From contig CAWCVN010000001.1 in assembly GCA_963799045.1 (NCBI GenBank), positions 496,001-560,000 of the forward strand: a stretch of 64,000 nucleotides of DNA. The letters are read 5' to 3'. Both the position numbers and the translations under genes were made by a program. Source of the stretch: DASRSS01 sp963799045 (lineage in GTDB: Bacteria; Actinomycetota; Actinomycetes; Mycobacteriales; Jatrophihabitantaceae). This document shows positions 21,965 to 29,772 of this stretch, piece by piece; within the stretch, counting starts at the first letter, position 1, and every line of letters begins with the position of its first letter. The notes under the pieces were generated by a model, which saw only the letters and a list, made by a program, of their open reading frames with translations, searched no databases and had not been told where the DNA came from.

Positions 21965-22823
21965 GCGCGGCGCCCAGCAACCCGGCGCGCTCGGCATCGG
22001 CGCTCACGAGGATCGGCACCGCGACCTCGCCCAGCCCATCCCTGAGCCACGGCTCGAACAGCTCCCACGAGGCCGCCATCGACCCGCCCACGACGAGCAC
22101 CTCCGCCGCGAAGTCGCGCAGGCACGGCCCCAGCACCCGGCCCAGCCCGGTCACCGCGCGCTGCAGCACGCGGGTAGCGGCAGCCTCACCCGCGCGCGCC
22201 CGGTCCGCGATCTCGCGCACATCGGCAGACTCGTCCCCACCGGCCTCGGCGTAGGCGCGGCGGATCGCCCGCCGCGACATGGTGTCCTCGAGCGGCGCGC
22301 CGTCGAGTCGCAGGTGGTGGATGCGGCCGTCCGGCGGGACGCCCGGACCGCACGACACCGGCGCGCCGTCGACGACCCAGCCGCTGCCCACCCCGGTGCC
22401 GAGAGTCAGGCCCACGCAGCGCCGGTGGCCGCGTGCGGCGCCGCCGTGTGCCTCGCCGAGCGCGAATGCGTCCGCGTCGTTGACGAACGTGATCGAGGCC
22501 GGCCGCGGCAGGCCGCGCCGGAGCGGGCCCCGCACGTCGACGCCGTCGAGAGCCTCGTACTTGCCGACGCCGTGGAACCGGCCCACGCCGGTGGCGTAGT
22601 CGAACGGGTCGGGCATGGCCACGCCCCAGTGCAGCCCGGCCTCCTCGGTGGCATCCCGCCCGGCCCGCGTGAACGCATCCAGGATCGCCGACGCGCCGAC
22701 GTGGCTGTCCACCCCCAGCCGGCGCGGCCCGCGGAGGTAGCCGGCCGTGGCGAGGTCGAGCACGGCGGCCGTCACGTGGGTGCCGCCGACCTCCAGCGCC
22801 CCGACCCGGTCCGGGGCAGTCAC
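21903..22823 (-). CDS. ROK-family protein (sugar kinase-like)
   Basis: A 306-aa ASKHA-fold protein: VGALEVGGTHVTAAVLD (phosphate 1), FVNDADAFALGEA with the catalytic Asp, LTLGTGVGSGWVVDG (phosphate 2), and LVVGGSMAASWELFEPWL. The Cys-rich zinc motif of classical ROK repressors and kinases is absent; at its place is GRIHHLRLDG, as in polyphosphate-glucokinase relatives. There is no N-terminal winged helix, so it is a kinase rather than a repressor. GTG 22823 overlaps the upstream PH-protein stop as GTGA. The substrate is not predictable. Confidence 0.82.
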   Translation of the reverse strand: MTAPDRVGALEVGGTHVTAAVLDLATAGYLRGPRRLGVDSHVGASAILDAFTRAGRDATEEAGLHWGVAMPDPFDYATGVGRFHGVGKYEALDGVDVRGPLRRGLPRPASITFVNDADAFALGEAHGGAARGHRRCVGLTLGTGVGSGWVVDGAPVSCGPGVPPDGRIHHLRLDGAPLEDTMSRRAIRRAYAEAGGDESADVREIADRARAGEAAATRVLQRAVTGLGRVLGPCLRDFAAEVLVVGGSMAASWELFEPWLRDGLGEVAVPILVSADAERAGLLGAALSARRSGSAGGSPDAASASR

Positions 22824-24364
22824 CCCAGGAACCCGGTGAGCAGCCCGGGCCGGCAGGCGTCGGCGAAGCGCACGGCCTCCGCCGCGCTGAGGTCGGCCAC
22901 CACGTACTTCTGCCGGCCGGCGGCGGTCGTCGCCACCAGCGTCGCGAGGCCCAGGCGCCGCTGGAAGAACGTCGCCCGGATGTTCCACCCGATCACCCCG
23001 TCGACCGACAGCGCGGTGCGGCGGCGCACCAGCGATCCGAAGCGGGTCACCACGTAGCCGTCTACCAGTGCGTGCCCCAGGGACCGGTAGCGGTCCAGGC
23101 CGAGCGGCGCGGCGCCGGCCACCAAGAGGACGGGGAAGCTCAGCAACCAGCCCGGCCAGCCGGCCAGCAGCACCACGCCCGCGAACGCCGCGCCGAGCGC
23201 GGCCGCGCCGCCCAGCGCGCGCGCCAGCCGGCGGCGCAGCGCGGGACGCGGATGGGGCGCGAGTTCAGCGGCGAGCGGGGCATCGGTGTCGATCACCGCG
23301 CCGCCCACCCGGGCAGCATCCTGCACCGGGGCCGGTGGCAGCAGGACCTCGCCGCCGCGCTCGGCGCCGCGACCCACCCGCAGCCCGGTGGCGACGGCCA
23401 GGCAGCGCGCGCCGCCGGCCGCCCGCAGCAGCAGCGGCTCGGACAGTTCGACCCCGCGCAGCCGGCGCCGTTCGATGCTGGTCGCGCGCGAGGTCAGCAG
23501 GCCACGGGTCACGTGCACGGTTCCACCGCTGTGACGCGTCAGCCGGAACTGGGAGAACGACAGCACGTACCCCACCGTCGAGGCGGCGGCGACGAACACG
23601 ATGACGAGGACGGACACGAGCGCGATGTCCAGCCCGAGCGGCCACCGGTGCAGCTGATCGGCCGCGGATCGGTACGGCCCGAGCCGCGTGAGGTCGACGT
23701 GCCCCTCGTTCACGACCCGCCACGCGATGCCGATCAGCGCCAGACCGGTCAGCGCCCCGGTGAGCGTGAACGGCGCGTAGCGCAGCCAGGCCCAGTCCAG
23801 GCGGGCGAGTTCGCGCTCGTCCGGCTCGAGGTGCGCGGGTGCGATCTCCACCGGAAGCTGCTCGGTGACCGGGACGCCGTGGCGGTGCAGCAACTCCGCG
23901 CGCAATGCCCTGGCCGACTCGGCCGACAGGCCGTCGAGGACCAGCGCGTTGCGGCCCTTCCGGTCGGAGGTGCCCGTGCCGATGCTGACCCGCGCCAGGC
24001 CGAGCGCCCGGTGCAGCAGGTGTGCGGTGACGTCGACCGTGCGGACCCGGTCGATCGGTGCGGCCCGGGTGCGCCGGCGCAGCAGGCCGTGCCGGAGCTG
24101 CACCTGGCCCGGGGTGATCCGGTACCGCGTCGTCAGCCAGCGCGGAATCGACAGCGCGGCGACGACTGCGGCGATGAGCAGACCCCACCGGGAGCCGCTG
24201 CCGTCGTGCCCGCTGCCGTGCCCGGCGAGGAAGGCACCGAGGATCGCCGGCAGTGCCTTGCCGACCTCGGTCACCGGGTGGATGAGCAGCATCCGGGGGC
24301 TCAGCCGCCGCCAGGTCCGGGCCGCGGATCCGACCCCGCCGACCGCCACCGGAATCTCCGTCAC
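22820..24364 (-). CDS. Bacterial PH-domain membrane protein (YdbT-like)
   Basis: A 514-aa protein with three bacterial Pleckstrin-homology (bPH2) units, near residues 65-140 (TTRYRITPGQVQLRHGLLRRRTRAAPIDRVRTVD), 245-320 (FSQFRLTRHSGGTVHVTRGLLTSRATSIERRRLRG) and 430-500 (GYVVTRFGSLVRRRTALSVDG), separated by hydrophobic helix pairs. This is the YdbT architecture, always paired with a YdbS-like protein, here directly upstream with a GTGA overlap. Such pairs are membrane-associated and proposed to act in envelope-stress resistance. The molecular function is unknown. Each excerpt here is given only as a location. Confidence 0.85.
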   Translation of the reverse strand: MTEIPVAVGGVGSAARTWRRLSPRMLLIHPVTEVGKALPAILGAFLAGHGSGHDGSGSRWGLLIAAVVAALSIPRWLTTRYRITPGQVQLRHGLLRRRTRAAPIDRVRTVDVTAHLLHRALGLARVSIGTGTSDRKGRNALVLDGLSAESARALRAELLHRHGVPVTEQLPVEIAPAHLEPDERELARLDWAWLRYAPFTLTGALTGLALIGIAWRVVNEGHVDLTRLGPYRSAADQLHRWPLGLDIALVSVLVIVFVAAASTVGYVLSFSQFRLTRHSGGTVHVTRGLLTSRATSIERRRLRGVELSEPLLLRAAGGARCLAVATGLRVGRGAERGGEVLLPPAPVQDAARVGGAVIDTDAPLAAELAPHPRPALRRRLARALGGAAALGAAFAGVVLLAGWPGWLLSFPVLLVAGAAPLGLDRYRSLGHALVDGYVVTRFGSLVRRRTALSVDGVIGWNIRATFFQRRLGLATLVATTAAGRQKYVVADLSAAEAVRFADACRPGLLTGFLG

Positions 24365-24852
24365 GTCGCGTCCCCGCCGGCCGCCTGCGTGCGGACCGTC
24401 AGCTCCTCGACCAGCTCCTCCGCCGCGAAGCGGGTTAGGCCGTGGATCTTGAGCGGGCCGGCCGCGGACGCGGTGGTCACCGTGACGTTCGCCAGGCCGA
24501 ACAACTGCTCGATCGGTCCCCGCTGGGTGTCGACGGTCTGGATCCGCGCCACCGGGGCGATGCGCCGCTCCTGGTTCCACCAGCCGGCCTGCGTGTAGAC
24601 GGCGGTGTCGTTGGCCTCCCACCGGTGCACCCGGTACCGCCAGCGGGGCATCACCAGCAGGTGGGCTGCCGCGACCACCGCTGTGGCGGCCAGCAGCGGG
24701 GCATGTACGCCGTCGGGGTGCACCCGGGTCGCCCACACCACGACCTGAGCGATCACCAGCACGGCCCAGCCGGCCAGTGCCCGCACCGCCCAGTACACCT
24801 TCGCCGTCGGGCTGACGCGGTTCGCAGGCGCGCGCAGGCTCGAGGTGGTCAT
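24361..24852 (-). CDS. Bacterial PH-domain membrane protein (YdbS-like)
   Basis: A 163-aa partner of the downstream YdbT-like protein. Two N-terminal helices (about residues 22-65: VYWAVRALAGWAVLVIAQVV and APLLAATAVVAAAHLLVMP) are followed by one bPH2 domain with RWRYRVHRWEANDTAVYTQ, RRIAPVARIQTVDTQRGPIE and FGLANVTVTTAS, the family consensus. ATG 24852 is preferred over a longer upstream start because the family N-terminus is short. It overlaps its partner by 4 bp. Confidence 0.85.
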   Translation of the reverse strand: MTTSSLRAPANRVSPTAKVYWAVRALAGWAVLVIAQVVVWATRVHPDGVHAPLLAATAVVAAAHLLVMPRWRYRVHRWEANDTAVYTQAGWWNQERRIAPVARIQTVDTQRGPIEQLFGLANVTVTTASAAGPLKIHGLTRFAAEELVEELTVRTQAAGGDAT

Positions 24853-24928
24853 GCCTACATCGTGCCGCGTGAGCCGCCCACCCGGGCAGCGCCGGCGCAC
24901 ACGACGTGCCGGTGACACATGTCAGTGG

Positions 24929-25900
24929 CTACTCGTAGGTGATCACGTCGGGCCGGGGCCGCAGCGCCATCACCTGTCGCGGGCTCATCATGCCGCCGGT
25001 GTCCTGGTGGAAGAACAGCTTGAATCCGGATCCGAACGGACGTCCCGGAAGCTGCAGCCGCTGGTAGGAACCGATCTTCGCCGCCCGGCTGCCGAAGCCG
25101 TCGGCGTGGTAGACGACCTCGAGTCCGGGCAGACGGTCGATGTGCGCGCGGTTGGGCAGCATCTGCGGGGTGAACTGGTGCACCATCAGCAGCTTGTGCG
25201 GCAGGTGGTAGTGGGCGATCAGCCTGCTCAGGTAGCGCTCGACGCGGTTGATGCTGGCGGCCCGGGCCGACCCGATCACCCGGCCCGGCACCTGGTCGGA
25301 GCGCACCTTCCACTCCGGGTCGAGGGCGACCTCGACACTGGGGTCGCGCAGGAAGCGGGCGAAATGCTGCACCTGCGGCAGGAACTCGCCGCGGCCGGGC
25401 TGGATGTCGAGGATGAGCAGCATCTTGGCGCGGTGCGCGGCAGCTAGGTAACGCTGCACGTCGGCGTAGGAGATCGGCGCGGAATACAGGCCGTCCGGTC
25501 CGGGACTGCCCTGGGCCACGGTCGCGATCAGCTCCATCGCCGGCTGGACGGGCAGTCCGTATCCGGCCCACTTGGCCGCCTGCCGGCTGATGACCGAGGC
25601 CATGTGGCTCGGCGACCCGGCACCGAGTTCGCCGAGCGCGGGTCCGTCCGGACCGCCGTAGTACGCCACGACCCGGTAGTGGCCCAGGATCGCGGTGCCA
25701 CCGCGCGGTAGTTGCTGCCGCCTCGGCCTGATGGCCGCCGCGGGTGAGGACGGCGATGACGCTCCCGCACCGAACGCGGGTACGGCGGTGCTGGTGTGCG
25801 GCGGCGGGCTGGCGGGAGGTGGCGCAGGCCTGCTACCGGTCGCACAGCCGCCGAGCGCGAGCAGGGCGGTGGCCGCAACCCCGGTGAGCAGACGGCGCAT
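24929..25900 (-). CDS. Putative secreted lipoprotein of unknown function
   Basis: A 323-aa protein with a clear lipoprotein signal (LLTGVAATALLALGGC, lipid-modified Cys19). A Pro/Ser/Thr-rich spacer runs to about residue 65, then a soluble domain. The domain has alternating strand/helix segments: HYRVVAYYGGPDGPALGELG, PAMELIATVAQGSPGPDGLY, MLLILDIQPGRGEFLPQVQH, VEVALDPEWKV, LLMVHQFTPQML, LEVVYHADGFGS and FKLFFHQDTGG. The buried acidic residues on successive strands (LILDIQPG, ALDPEW) suggest a TIM-barrel, glycoside-hydrolase-like fold, but I recognise no family. GGGAG precedes ATG 25900. Confidence 0.65.
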   Translation of the reverse strand: MRRLLTGVAATALLALGGCATGSRPAPPPASPPPHTSTAVPAFGAGASSPSSPAAAIRPRRQQLPRGGTAILGHYRVVAYYGGPDGPALGELGAGSPSHMASVISRQAAKWAGYGLPVQPAMELIATVAQGSPGPDGLYSAPISYADVQRYLAAAHRAKMLLILDIQPGRGEFLPQVQHFARFLRDPSVEVALDPEWKVRSDQVPGRVIGSARAASINRVERYLSRLIAHYHLPHKLLMVHQFTPQMLPNRAHIDRLPGLEVVYHADGFGSRAAKIGSYQRLQLPGRPFGSGFKLFFHQDTGGMMSPRQVMALRPRPDVITYE

Positions 25901-25986
25901 GACAACTCCCGGTGGCGAACACGATGTGCATTACGCCGGTATGACAGTTCGGATCGCCGAAGTGTTGCACGCGACGGCGCCGTCGA

Positions 25987-26652
25987 TCACCAGCCACGCC
26001 GACGCCACTCGTCCAGGTGCGGGCGCTCGGCACCGAGGGTCGAGTCGTCGCCGTGGCCGGGGTAGAACCAGGTGTCGTCGGGCAGTACTGCGAAGATCCG
26101 CTTCTCGACATCGCCGATCAACGAGGCGAAGTCCTCGGCGCTCGCCGTCTTCCCGACACCGCCGGGGAACAGCGAGTCGCCGGTGAACAGGTGCGCGACG
26201 CCGGCCGGATCGCGGTTCAGCGCGGCCACCGAGCCCGGGGTGTGCCCGCGCAAGGCGATGATCTCCAGCGTCACGTCACCGACGGTGAGGACGTCACCGT
26301 GCCCCAGCCGCTCGTCGACGGCTACCGGAAGCTCGTCGGCGTCGTCGGCACCGGCGTACACCGCGGCGTCGGCGTCGGTGGCGATCTCGGCGAGCGCCTG
26401 CCAGTGGTCCGGGTGCCGGTGCGTGGTCAGGATCGCCGACACCGGAGGCCCCTCGAAGCGGACCAGTTCGCGCAGCCGCTCCGGCTCGTTCGCCGCGTCG
26501 ATCAGCAGCCCTTCGTCGGTCTGGGTGCAGCGCAGCAGGTAGGCGTTGTTCGACATCGGGCCGACGGCGAGCTTGGCGATCGTGAGGCCGGGCAGCCGGC
26601 GGACGTCCATGGGCCCGCCGACCTGGACGGCGCCGGTGTAGGTGTCAGCCAT
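25987..26652 (-). CDS. Metallo-beta-lactamase-fold hydrolase (glyoxalase II-like)
   Basis: A 221-aa MBL-fold protein. The metal-binding motif appears as TTHRHPDHWQALAEI (HxHxDH with an Arg inserted between first His and second His), GHTPGSVAAL supplies another His, FTGDSLFPGG the bridging Asp and WFYPGHGDDSTL the last His. This set is typical of hydroxyacylglutathione-hydrolase-like enzymes; with mycothiol as the local thiol, a mycothiol-conjugate substrate is possible but unproven. Six bases upstream of ATG 26652 is TAGGTT, suggesting a leaderless mRNA. That hexamer overlaps the preceding gene's stop. Confidence 0.85.
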   Translation of the reverse strand: MADTYTGAVQVGGPMDVRRLPGLTIAKLAVGPMSNNAYLLRCTQTDEGLLIDAANEPERLRELVRFEGPPVSAILTTHRHPDHWQALAEIATDADAAVYAGADDADELPVAVDERLGHGDVLTVGDVTLEIIALRGHTPGSVAALNRDPAGVAHLFTGDSLFPGGVGKTASAEDFASLIGDVEKRIFAVLPDDTWFYPGHGDDSTLGAERPHLDEWRRRGW

Positions 26653-26658
26653 GGTTGA

Positions 26659-26664
26659 AACCTA
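26659..26664 (-). promoter_or_regulatory. -10 hexamer for leaderless MBL hydrolase transcript
   Basis: Minus-strand TAGGTT, six bases before ATG 26652. Its TAG is also the stop codon of the upstream DUF4032 gene, so chance is a real alternative. Confidence 0.35.
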
Positions 26665-27918
26665 GTCGAAGACGGGCTCGAACTCCTCGGTCGGTGGTCC
26701 CTGCGAGAGGTCCAGCCGCGAGTCGGGCACGAAGCGCAGCACGTTGTCCACGTAGGAGCTCACGGCGGCGGCGCGGCCGACGTCGTGCCCCTGCGCCTCG
26801 GACAGGAACCACCGGTGCTCGCTGATCTCGTAGAACAGTTCCGCGTCGGGCAGCTTGTGCCGCAGGTCGGCCGGAACCATGTCCAGCGTCCCGTAGAACT
26901 TCTCGCTCAGCCACCGCCGCGCGGCGGCGTCCTCGGCGACGTCGTGGCCGACGCCCTCCGCCCACTTGGCGCGGAACCGGGCCAGGTCCGCGAGCAGCGT
27001 GCGCGCCTGGTTCTCCTGCACATGCAGGCCGGTGAGCACGGCGACCCGGCGCTGGTGGTGACCGGGCTCGACGACGTGCGCGTCGAAGCGCAGCCGACCG
27101 CCGCCCTCCTCGGTGCGGATCTCGATCTGCGAGACGTCGAAGCCCAGGCTGTTGAGCCGCCTGACCCGGGCATTGATGCGGTAGCTCTCGTCCCGGGCCA
27201 CCAGCTCGTCGCGGGTCAGCTCGTCCCACAGCGACGTGTACCGCGGCGCGAGCTCGTGTGCGGTGTCGACCGGGTCGACGGAGGGGTCGAGCAGTCCGGC
27301 GGCCTGCAGGTCGAACATCTCACCCGCGATGTTCTCGGTCGCGATCTGCAGGTCGTGGCCGCGCTGGCCGTCGCTCAGCTGCTGGTGCAGTTCGCCGGTC
27401 TCGGCGTCGACCAGGTAGGCGGCCAGCGCCCCGGCGTCGCGGCGGAACAGGCTGTTCGACAGCGAGCAGTCACCCCAGTAGAAGCCGGCGAGGTGCAGCC
27501 GCACGAACAGCCCGGCGAGGGCGTCGAGCAGCCGGGAGCGCAGGTGCGGAAGGCCCCGGCCGGTGAACAGCGAGCGGTAGGGCTGCGAGAACGCCAGGTG
27601 CCGGGTGAGTAGCAGGCCGGGCAGCTCGGTGCCGTCGTCGGTGACGCGGTCGACGACCGTGCCGTACGCGTCGACCACCGGCACGGAGCGGTGGGCCAGT
27701 GCGACCAGCAGCTCGTGCTCGCGCAGCACGTACCGGTCGTTGGCCTCCTTGACCGCGTAGACCTCGCCGGCCAGCTGCACGAAACGCACGACGTGTCGCG
27801 AGATGCCCCGTGGAACCGAGATGATCAACTCGTCGGGCCACTGTTCGAGCGGCAGCTCGAAGGGCAGCTCGAATAGCTCGGTCTGCGTGCCGAGCGTGGT
27901 GAGGCGGTAGCTGCTCAC
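26662..27918 (-). CDS. DUF4032 protein with kinase-like N-terminal domain
   Basis: A 418-aa protein widespread in actinomycetes. The N-terminal 250 residues resemble the lipopolysaccharide-kinase/protein-kinase fold: HVVRFVQLAGEVYAVKEAND with the candidate ATP lysine, the helix-C-like REHELLVALAHRSVPVVDAY, and a catalytic-loop-like FYWGDCSLSNSLFRRD followed by YLVDAETGELH at the Mg-binding Asp. The C-terminal DUF4032 region begins near residue 255 (SYRINARVRRLNSLGFDVSQ) and contains FDAHVVEPGHHQRR. The substrate is unknown. GTG 27918 is seven bases after TACGCT with no RBS, so the transcript looks leaderless. Confidence 0.85.
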   Translation of the reverse strand: MSSYRLTTLGTQTELFELPFELPLEQWPDELIISVPRGISRHVVRFVQLAGEVYAVKEANDRYVLREHELLVALAHRSVPVVDAYGTVVDRVTDDGTELPGLLLTRHLAFSQPYRSLFTGRGLPHLRSRLLDALAGLFVRLHLAGFYWGDCSLSNSLFRRDAGALAAYLVDAETGELHQQLSDGQRGHDLQIATENIAGEMFDLQAAGLLDPSVDPVDTAHELAPRYTSLWDELTRDELVARDESYRINARVRRLNSLGFDVSQIEIRTEEGGGRLRFDAHVVEPGHHQRRVAVLTGLHVQENQARTLLADLARFRAKWAEGVGHDVAEDAAARRWLSEKFYGTLDMVPADLRHKLPDAELFYEISEHRWFLSEAQGHDVGRAAAVSSYVDNVLRFVPDSRLDLSQGPPTEEFEPVFD

Positions 27919-27925
27919 GCCCGCG

Positions 27926-27931
27926 AGCGTA
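27926..27931 (-). promoter_or_regulatory. -10 hexamer for leaderless DUF4032 transcript
   Basis: Minus-strand TACGCT, seven bases before GTG 27918; no Shine-Dalgarno sequence intervenes. Confidence 0.5.
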
Positions 27932-27978
27932 GTGACCTCGGGCGTCGGATTTCCGGCGCGACCGACGACGATAGGGAT

Positions 27979-28515
27979 ATGGACGCAGTGGCGGGCGCAT
28001 CCGGTGACCCCGGCGCCGCGTTGCTCGCCTGCTATGAGCGCGCGCTGCCGGAGGTCTACGGGTATTTGCTGGCGCGCTGCCGGCGGCGGGAGGTCGCCGA
28101 GGAGCTCACCTCCGAGACGTTCCTGGCCGCCGCCGATGCGGTGCGCCGCCGCCCGCCCCGCCGGGTGGACGTGGCCTGGCTGATCGGCGTGGCCCGACAC
28201 AAGCTGGTGGACCACTGGCGCCGCCTCGAACGCGAGCAGCGCAACCTGCGGGCGGTCGCGGCCGAGCCCGACCCGCCCCAGGAGGACTGGGACGCCCGGC
28301 TAGACGCGCTTCAGGCGCGTTCGACGCTCGACCGGCTGGCACCCCAGCACCGGCTCGTGTTGACGCTGCGCTACGTCGACGACCTGCCCGTCGCGGAGGT
28401 CGCCGCGCTGCTCGACCGCACCCTGCACGCCACCGAGGCGCTGCTGGTGCGGGCGAAGGCTGCGTTCCGAGCGGAATACACCGCGACCGCCGGAGAGGAG
28501 GACGAGCATGCCTGA
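27979..28515 (+). CDS. ECF-type RNA polymerase sigma factor
   Basis: A 178-aa sigma-70 family factor with only regions 2 and 4. Region 2 is at about residues 18-85 (LPEVYGYLLARCRRREVAEE, then ETFLAAADAVRR and VAWLIGVARHKLVDHWRR). Region 4 is at about 110-165 (LDRLAPQHRLVLTLRYVDDL, then PVAEVAALLDRTLHATEALL, the HTH). No anti-sigma factor gene is adjacent; instead the next gene, overlapping by 8 bp, is a VOC protein. It is probably an extracytoplasmic-function factor for a stress regulon that includes the VOC gene, but the signal is unknown. Confidence 0.9.
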   Translation: MDAVAGASGDPGAALLACYERALPEVYGYLLARCRRREVAEELTSETFLAAADAVRRRPPRRVDVAWLIGVARHKLVDHWRRLEREQRNLRAVAAEPDPPQEDWDARLDALQARSTLDRLAPQHRLVLTLRYVDDLPVAEVAALLDRTLHATEALLVRAKAAFRAEYTATAGEEDEHA

Positions 28516-29752
28516 TCCGTTCGGCGAACTGCGTGTGCCCGACTCGCCGGTGGCGCCCGACCCGGCGTTCGCGGCGCGGCTGCGTGCCCGCCTCGAGCGA
28601 GCGCTGGCCCTACCGAAGGGAGTGCGCCCGATGACCACCACGACGACACCGACGGCACCGACGACCACCACCCGAGCGCGCGGCGCGGCCGTGCCCTACC
28701 TGGCCGTGTCCGACGCGCGCCGCGCCATCGACTGGTACGCCGACATCCTGGGCGCCACCGTCGTCGGCGAACCGATCGTGATGCCCGGCGGGCGGATCGG
28801 CCACGCCGAACTCGCGCTGTCCGACGGCGTCATCTACCTCGCCGACGAGAATCCGGAGATCGGCGTGGTCGCGCCGGAGGCCGGAGCGGCGTCGGTGAGC
28901 CTGATGCTCGACGTCGATGACGCCGACTCGGCGCGCGCACGCGCGCTGGCCGCCGGCGCCACCGGTGACCGGGAGCCGTACGACGGCTACGGCTCGCGGA
29001 ACGCCTGGATCATCGACCCGTTCGGGCACCGCTGGGGGCTGCAGTCCCCGCTGGCCGCGACGGCCCACCCGCCCGGAGCTCGCGACGGCGACCTCGTCCA
29101 CGTCTCGGTCCGCACGCCGGACCCGGCCCGCGCGACTCGGTTCTACAGCGCGGTGCTGGGCTGGGAGGTCGTCGACGATCGAGTGCCGGACGCAACCCCG
29201 TCGATCGGCGTGTGGTCGGCGGACGAGCCGGAGTTGCTGTGCGTGTACGCCGTCACCGACCTGGCGGCCGCCCGCGCCCGGATCGTCGCAGCCGGGGGAG
29301 TCGCCGGCGAGCCGCGGCAGGAGCCGTACGGCCTGCGCGCGGACTGCACCGACGATCAGGGCACCCCGTTCGCGATCCACGAGGTCGAGCCGGGCGGTGG
29401 CCGGCCGCCGGCCAACGGAGCGCGCAACGGCGACCTCGCGTACCTCACGCTGTTCGTCGCGGACTCGGCCCGGGCCCGCGCCTTCTACGGTGCCGTGTTC
29501 GGCTGGACGTTCGCGCCCGGCCACATCGAGGACGGCTGGCAGGTGGAGAACGTGCAGCCGATGGCCGGCTTCGGCGGCGGGCACGGGCGGGCCTCGGCCG
29601 TGCCGATGTGGCGCGTCGACGACATCGACGCGGCGGTCGCCGCGGTCCGCGCCGCCGGCGGCACGGCCACCGACCCGGCCCCGCAGCCGTTCGGGCGCTC
29701 CAGCGAGTGCACCGACGACCAGGGCAGCCGCTTCTTCCTGGGACAGCTCTAA
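28508..29752 (+). CDS. Triple VOC-domain protein with short N-terminal extension
   Basis: A 414-aa protein with GGAGAGGAGG before ATG 28508, overlapping the sigma-factor gene by 8 bp. Residues 1-40 (DPFGELRVPDSPVAPDPAFA, then ARLRARLERALAL) resemble the N-terminus of sigma-linked partner proteins rather than VOC sequence. A second possible start (MTTTTTPTAP) lies at residue 42. Three glyoxalase-fold modules follow: about 60-175 (AVPYLAVSDARRAIDWYADI), 190-295 (GDLVHVSVRTPDPARATRFY) and 310-414 (GDLAYLTLFVADSARARAFY). It may respond to, or influence, the co-encoded sigma factor; enzymatic activity is undetermined. Confidence 0.85.
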   Translation: MPDPFGELRVPDSPVAPDPAFAARLRARLERALALPKGVRPMTTTTTPTAPTTTTRARGAAVPYLAVSDARRAIDWYADILGATVVGEPIVMPGGRIGHAELALSDGVIYLADENPEIGVVAPEAGAASVSLMLDVDDADSARARALAAGATGDREPYDGYGSRNAWIIDPFGHRWGLQSPLAATAHPPGARDGDLVHVSVRTPDPARATRFYSAVLGWEVVDDRVPDATPSIGVWSADEPELLCVYAVTDLAAARARIVAAGGVAGEPRQEPYGLRADCTDDQGTPFAIHEVEPGGGRPPANGARNGDLAYLTLFVADSARARAFYGAVFGWTFAPGHIEDGWQVENVQPMAGFGGGHGRASAVPMWRVDDIDAAVAAVRAAGGTATDPAPQPFGRSSECTDDQGSRFFLGQL

Positions 29753-29772
29753 CGGCCGGCTGTGGCGACGGC

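Noticed and set aside
27968..27979. Leaderless promoter for the ECF sigma gene
   Set aside because: TAGGGA lies only one base from the ATG, which is too close for a -10 of that start; no ECF-type -35 was found.
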